From contig CAVOBC010000082.1 of assembly GCA_963693635.1 (NCBI GenBank), positions 1 to 15,062 on the forward strand: a DNA stretch of 15,062 nt, written 5' to 3'. Below, one piece after another: positions 14,167-15,062 of the stretch (the first letter of the stretch is position 1; the number at the start of each line of letters is the position of its first letter). The notes beneath the pieces are model-generated. The model saw nothing but the letters and a program-made list of their open reading frames with translations, ran no database searches and was not told where the DNA came from. A program made the position numbers and the translations under genes. The DNA comes from CAVOBC01 sp963693635 (GTDB lineage: Bacteria > Pseudomonadota > Gammaproteobacteria > Pseudomonadales > Azotimanducaceae).

Positions 14167-15062
14167 GTGAATGTTCGCAGGTCGGTTCCGGTCGACCGGT
14201 GGATTTGGCACGGCTTGCGCGTGTTGTTATTGGGGTTGGTACTCACCGGCTGCGCGAGTGTTGGGACCGACCCGCAGCAAACGGACGCGACCCAGCCCGA
14301 GGCGCAAACGGCAGTACCTGCAACGGGCCCGGCGAAGCCGGTACCGCCGCCTGAGTATCCGGTTCGGCCGTTCGGTGAAGCGACGTTCTTTGAACTGCTG
14401 GCGGCAGAGGTCGCTGCCGATCGGGGCAACCTGCTCGAAGACCGTGCGCATCTGGTCGAAGCCCTGAGACGGTTCGTGGAACAGGCGAATGCAACCCGGG
14501 ACCCGGGCGTCGTCGCGCGCGCAACCCGCCTCGCTTTTCACCTTCGCGACAGTGAAGCGCTGGGACCGATGGCCAAGCTGTGGGTCGAGATTGAGCCAGA
14601 CAGCCTGGCCGCCCGACAGATCGCCGTTTTCGTAACGCAGCAGGAAGGTGACCTCGTCACCTCTGTGCGCCACATGGAAGCTATCCGCCGGCTTGGCGGG
14701 CTCGCTAATTTTGAAGCTTTTGCCTATCGCGCGATCGGCATGGACGAGGCCGAACGGGAGTTGCTGCTGACGACGATTGGCGGCTTGCTCGAAGACTATC
14801 CGGGCGACGTTCAGTTGAAGTTCGCCAAAGCCCTTCTCCTGGAGATGAACGAGCGTTATGAAGACGCGCTGGTGCTGGTTGACGAGATGATCGCGGCCGA
14901 GACCACCACGAATGCGATCATTCTGAAGGTCGATATTCTGATGGGCCTTGAGCGCACAGAGGAGGCCACGGACCTGTTGGGAGCCGCGGTCGACGAGACG
15001 ACGGATGACAAGCGGTTGCGACTCGCCTACGCCCGCTTCCTTTACCAGATCGAACGCCTGGA
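14167..15062 (+). CDS. TPR-repeat outer-membrane lipoprotein, LbcA-like (cut by window edge)
   Basis: The frame beginning at GTG 14167 stays open to the window end (298 codons). It starts with a lipoprotein signal: basic n-region, then LRVLLLGLVLTG|C with Cys29 as lipidation site. A Pro/Gln/Thr-rich linker (about 30-68) and helical repeats of TPR type follow, for example YPGDVQLKFAKALLLEMNER and the unit around DILMGLERTEEATDLL. Position divergent from hemA matches Pseudomonas PA4667 (LbcA), which delivers peptidoglycan hydrolases to the CtpA protease; function here is inferred. The start is uncertain. ATG 14068 and TTG 14146 are in frame upstream, but GTG 14167 gives the most normal signal length. 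No start has a clear Shine-Dalgarno. Confidence 0.75.
   Translation, partial: MNVRRSVPVDRWIWHGLRVLLLGLVLTGCASVGTDPQQTDATQPEAQTAVPATGPAKPVPPPEYPVRPFGEATFFELLAAEVAADRGNLLEDRAHLVEALRRFVEQANATRDPGVVARATRLAFHLRDSEALGPMAKLWVEIEPDSLAARQIAVFVTQQEGDLVTSVRHMEAIRRLGGLANFEAFAYRAIGMDEAERELLLTTIGGLLEDYPGDVQLKFAKALLLEMNERYEDALVLVDEMIAAETTTNAIILKVDILMGLERTEEATDLLGAAVDETTDDKRLRLAYARFLYQIERL

Noticed and set aside
13901..14170. Plus-strand ORF of 89 codons in the hemA-lipoprotein spacer
   Set aside because: No Shine-Dalgarno, low-complexity mixed composition, and it covers both candidate -10 elements; I see no support for coding.
14171..14467. Plus-strand ORF in the frame next to the lipoprotein gene
   Set aside because: The frame from GTG 14167 gives a lipobox and TPR-like helices to the window end, whereas this one is Arg-rich and stops early.
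14227..14673. Minus-strand ORF of 148 codons opposite the lipoprotein gene
   Set aside because: Antisense shadow; Arg-rich product without domains.

Overview
The window is GC-rich chromosomal DNA from a gammaproteobacterium. It consists of two well-known conserved gene blocks that meet tail to tail. The gene order nadD-rsfS-rlmH-mrdA-mrdB-sltB/mltB-rlpA-dacA-ybeD-lipB-lipA, and the order moeB-prmC-prfA-hemA divergent from a TPR lipoprotein of the LbcA type, both match what is known from Pseudomonas and related lineages. I cannot name a genus. No mobile element, CRISPR array, tRNA or rRNA is visible, and codon use looks uniform.

Left block (1 to about 9,710, all on +). It opens with the C-terminal third or so of NadD. 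RsfS (ribosome silencing) and RlmH (23S rRNA pseudouridine methylation) follow. Next comes a peptidoglycan cassette: PBP2 and RodA (the elongation synthase pair), an SltB/MltB lytic transglycosylase, the septal lytic transglycosylase RlpA, and the D,D-carboxypeptidase DacA. The block ends with YbeD, LipB and LipA (lipoate synthesis) and a candidate intrinsic terminator. Genes from nadD to sltB overlap or nearly touch, and four in a row use non-ATG starts. Gaps with possible regulatory DNA lie before rlpA, dacA, ybeD and lipB.

Right block (9,776 to 13,746, all on -). hemA, prfA, prmC and moeB are packed with 4-base ATGA overlaps (hemA/prfA and prmC/moeB) or a 7-base gap (prfA/prmC). They cover the first step of tetrapyrrole synthesis, translation termination, release-factor methylation, and sulfur-carrier adenylation. 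A spacer of about 420 bases separates hemA from a divergent lipoprotein gene (lbcA-like) that runs off the right edge. In Pseudomonas, LbcA helps the CtpA protease degrade peptidoglycan hydrolases, so it may be functionally linked to the left block.

I do not see an undescribed multi-gene system. The points worth a second look are small. They are an apparent CTG start for rlmH, a 30-codon ORF whose stop overlaps the hemA start, a palindrome plus terminator-like hairpin in the dacA leader, phased TGACGC repeats flanking ybeD, and the fusion point of the two syntenic blocks.
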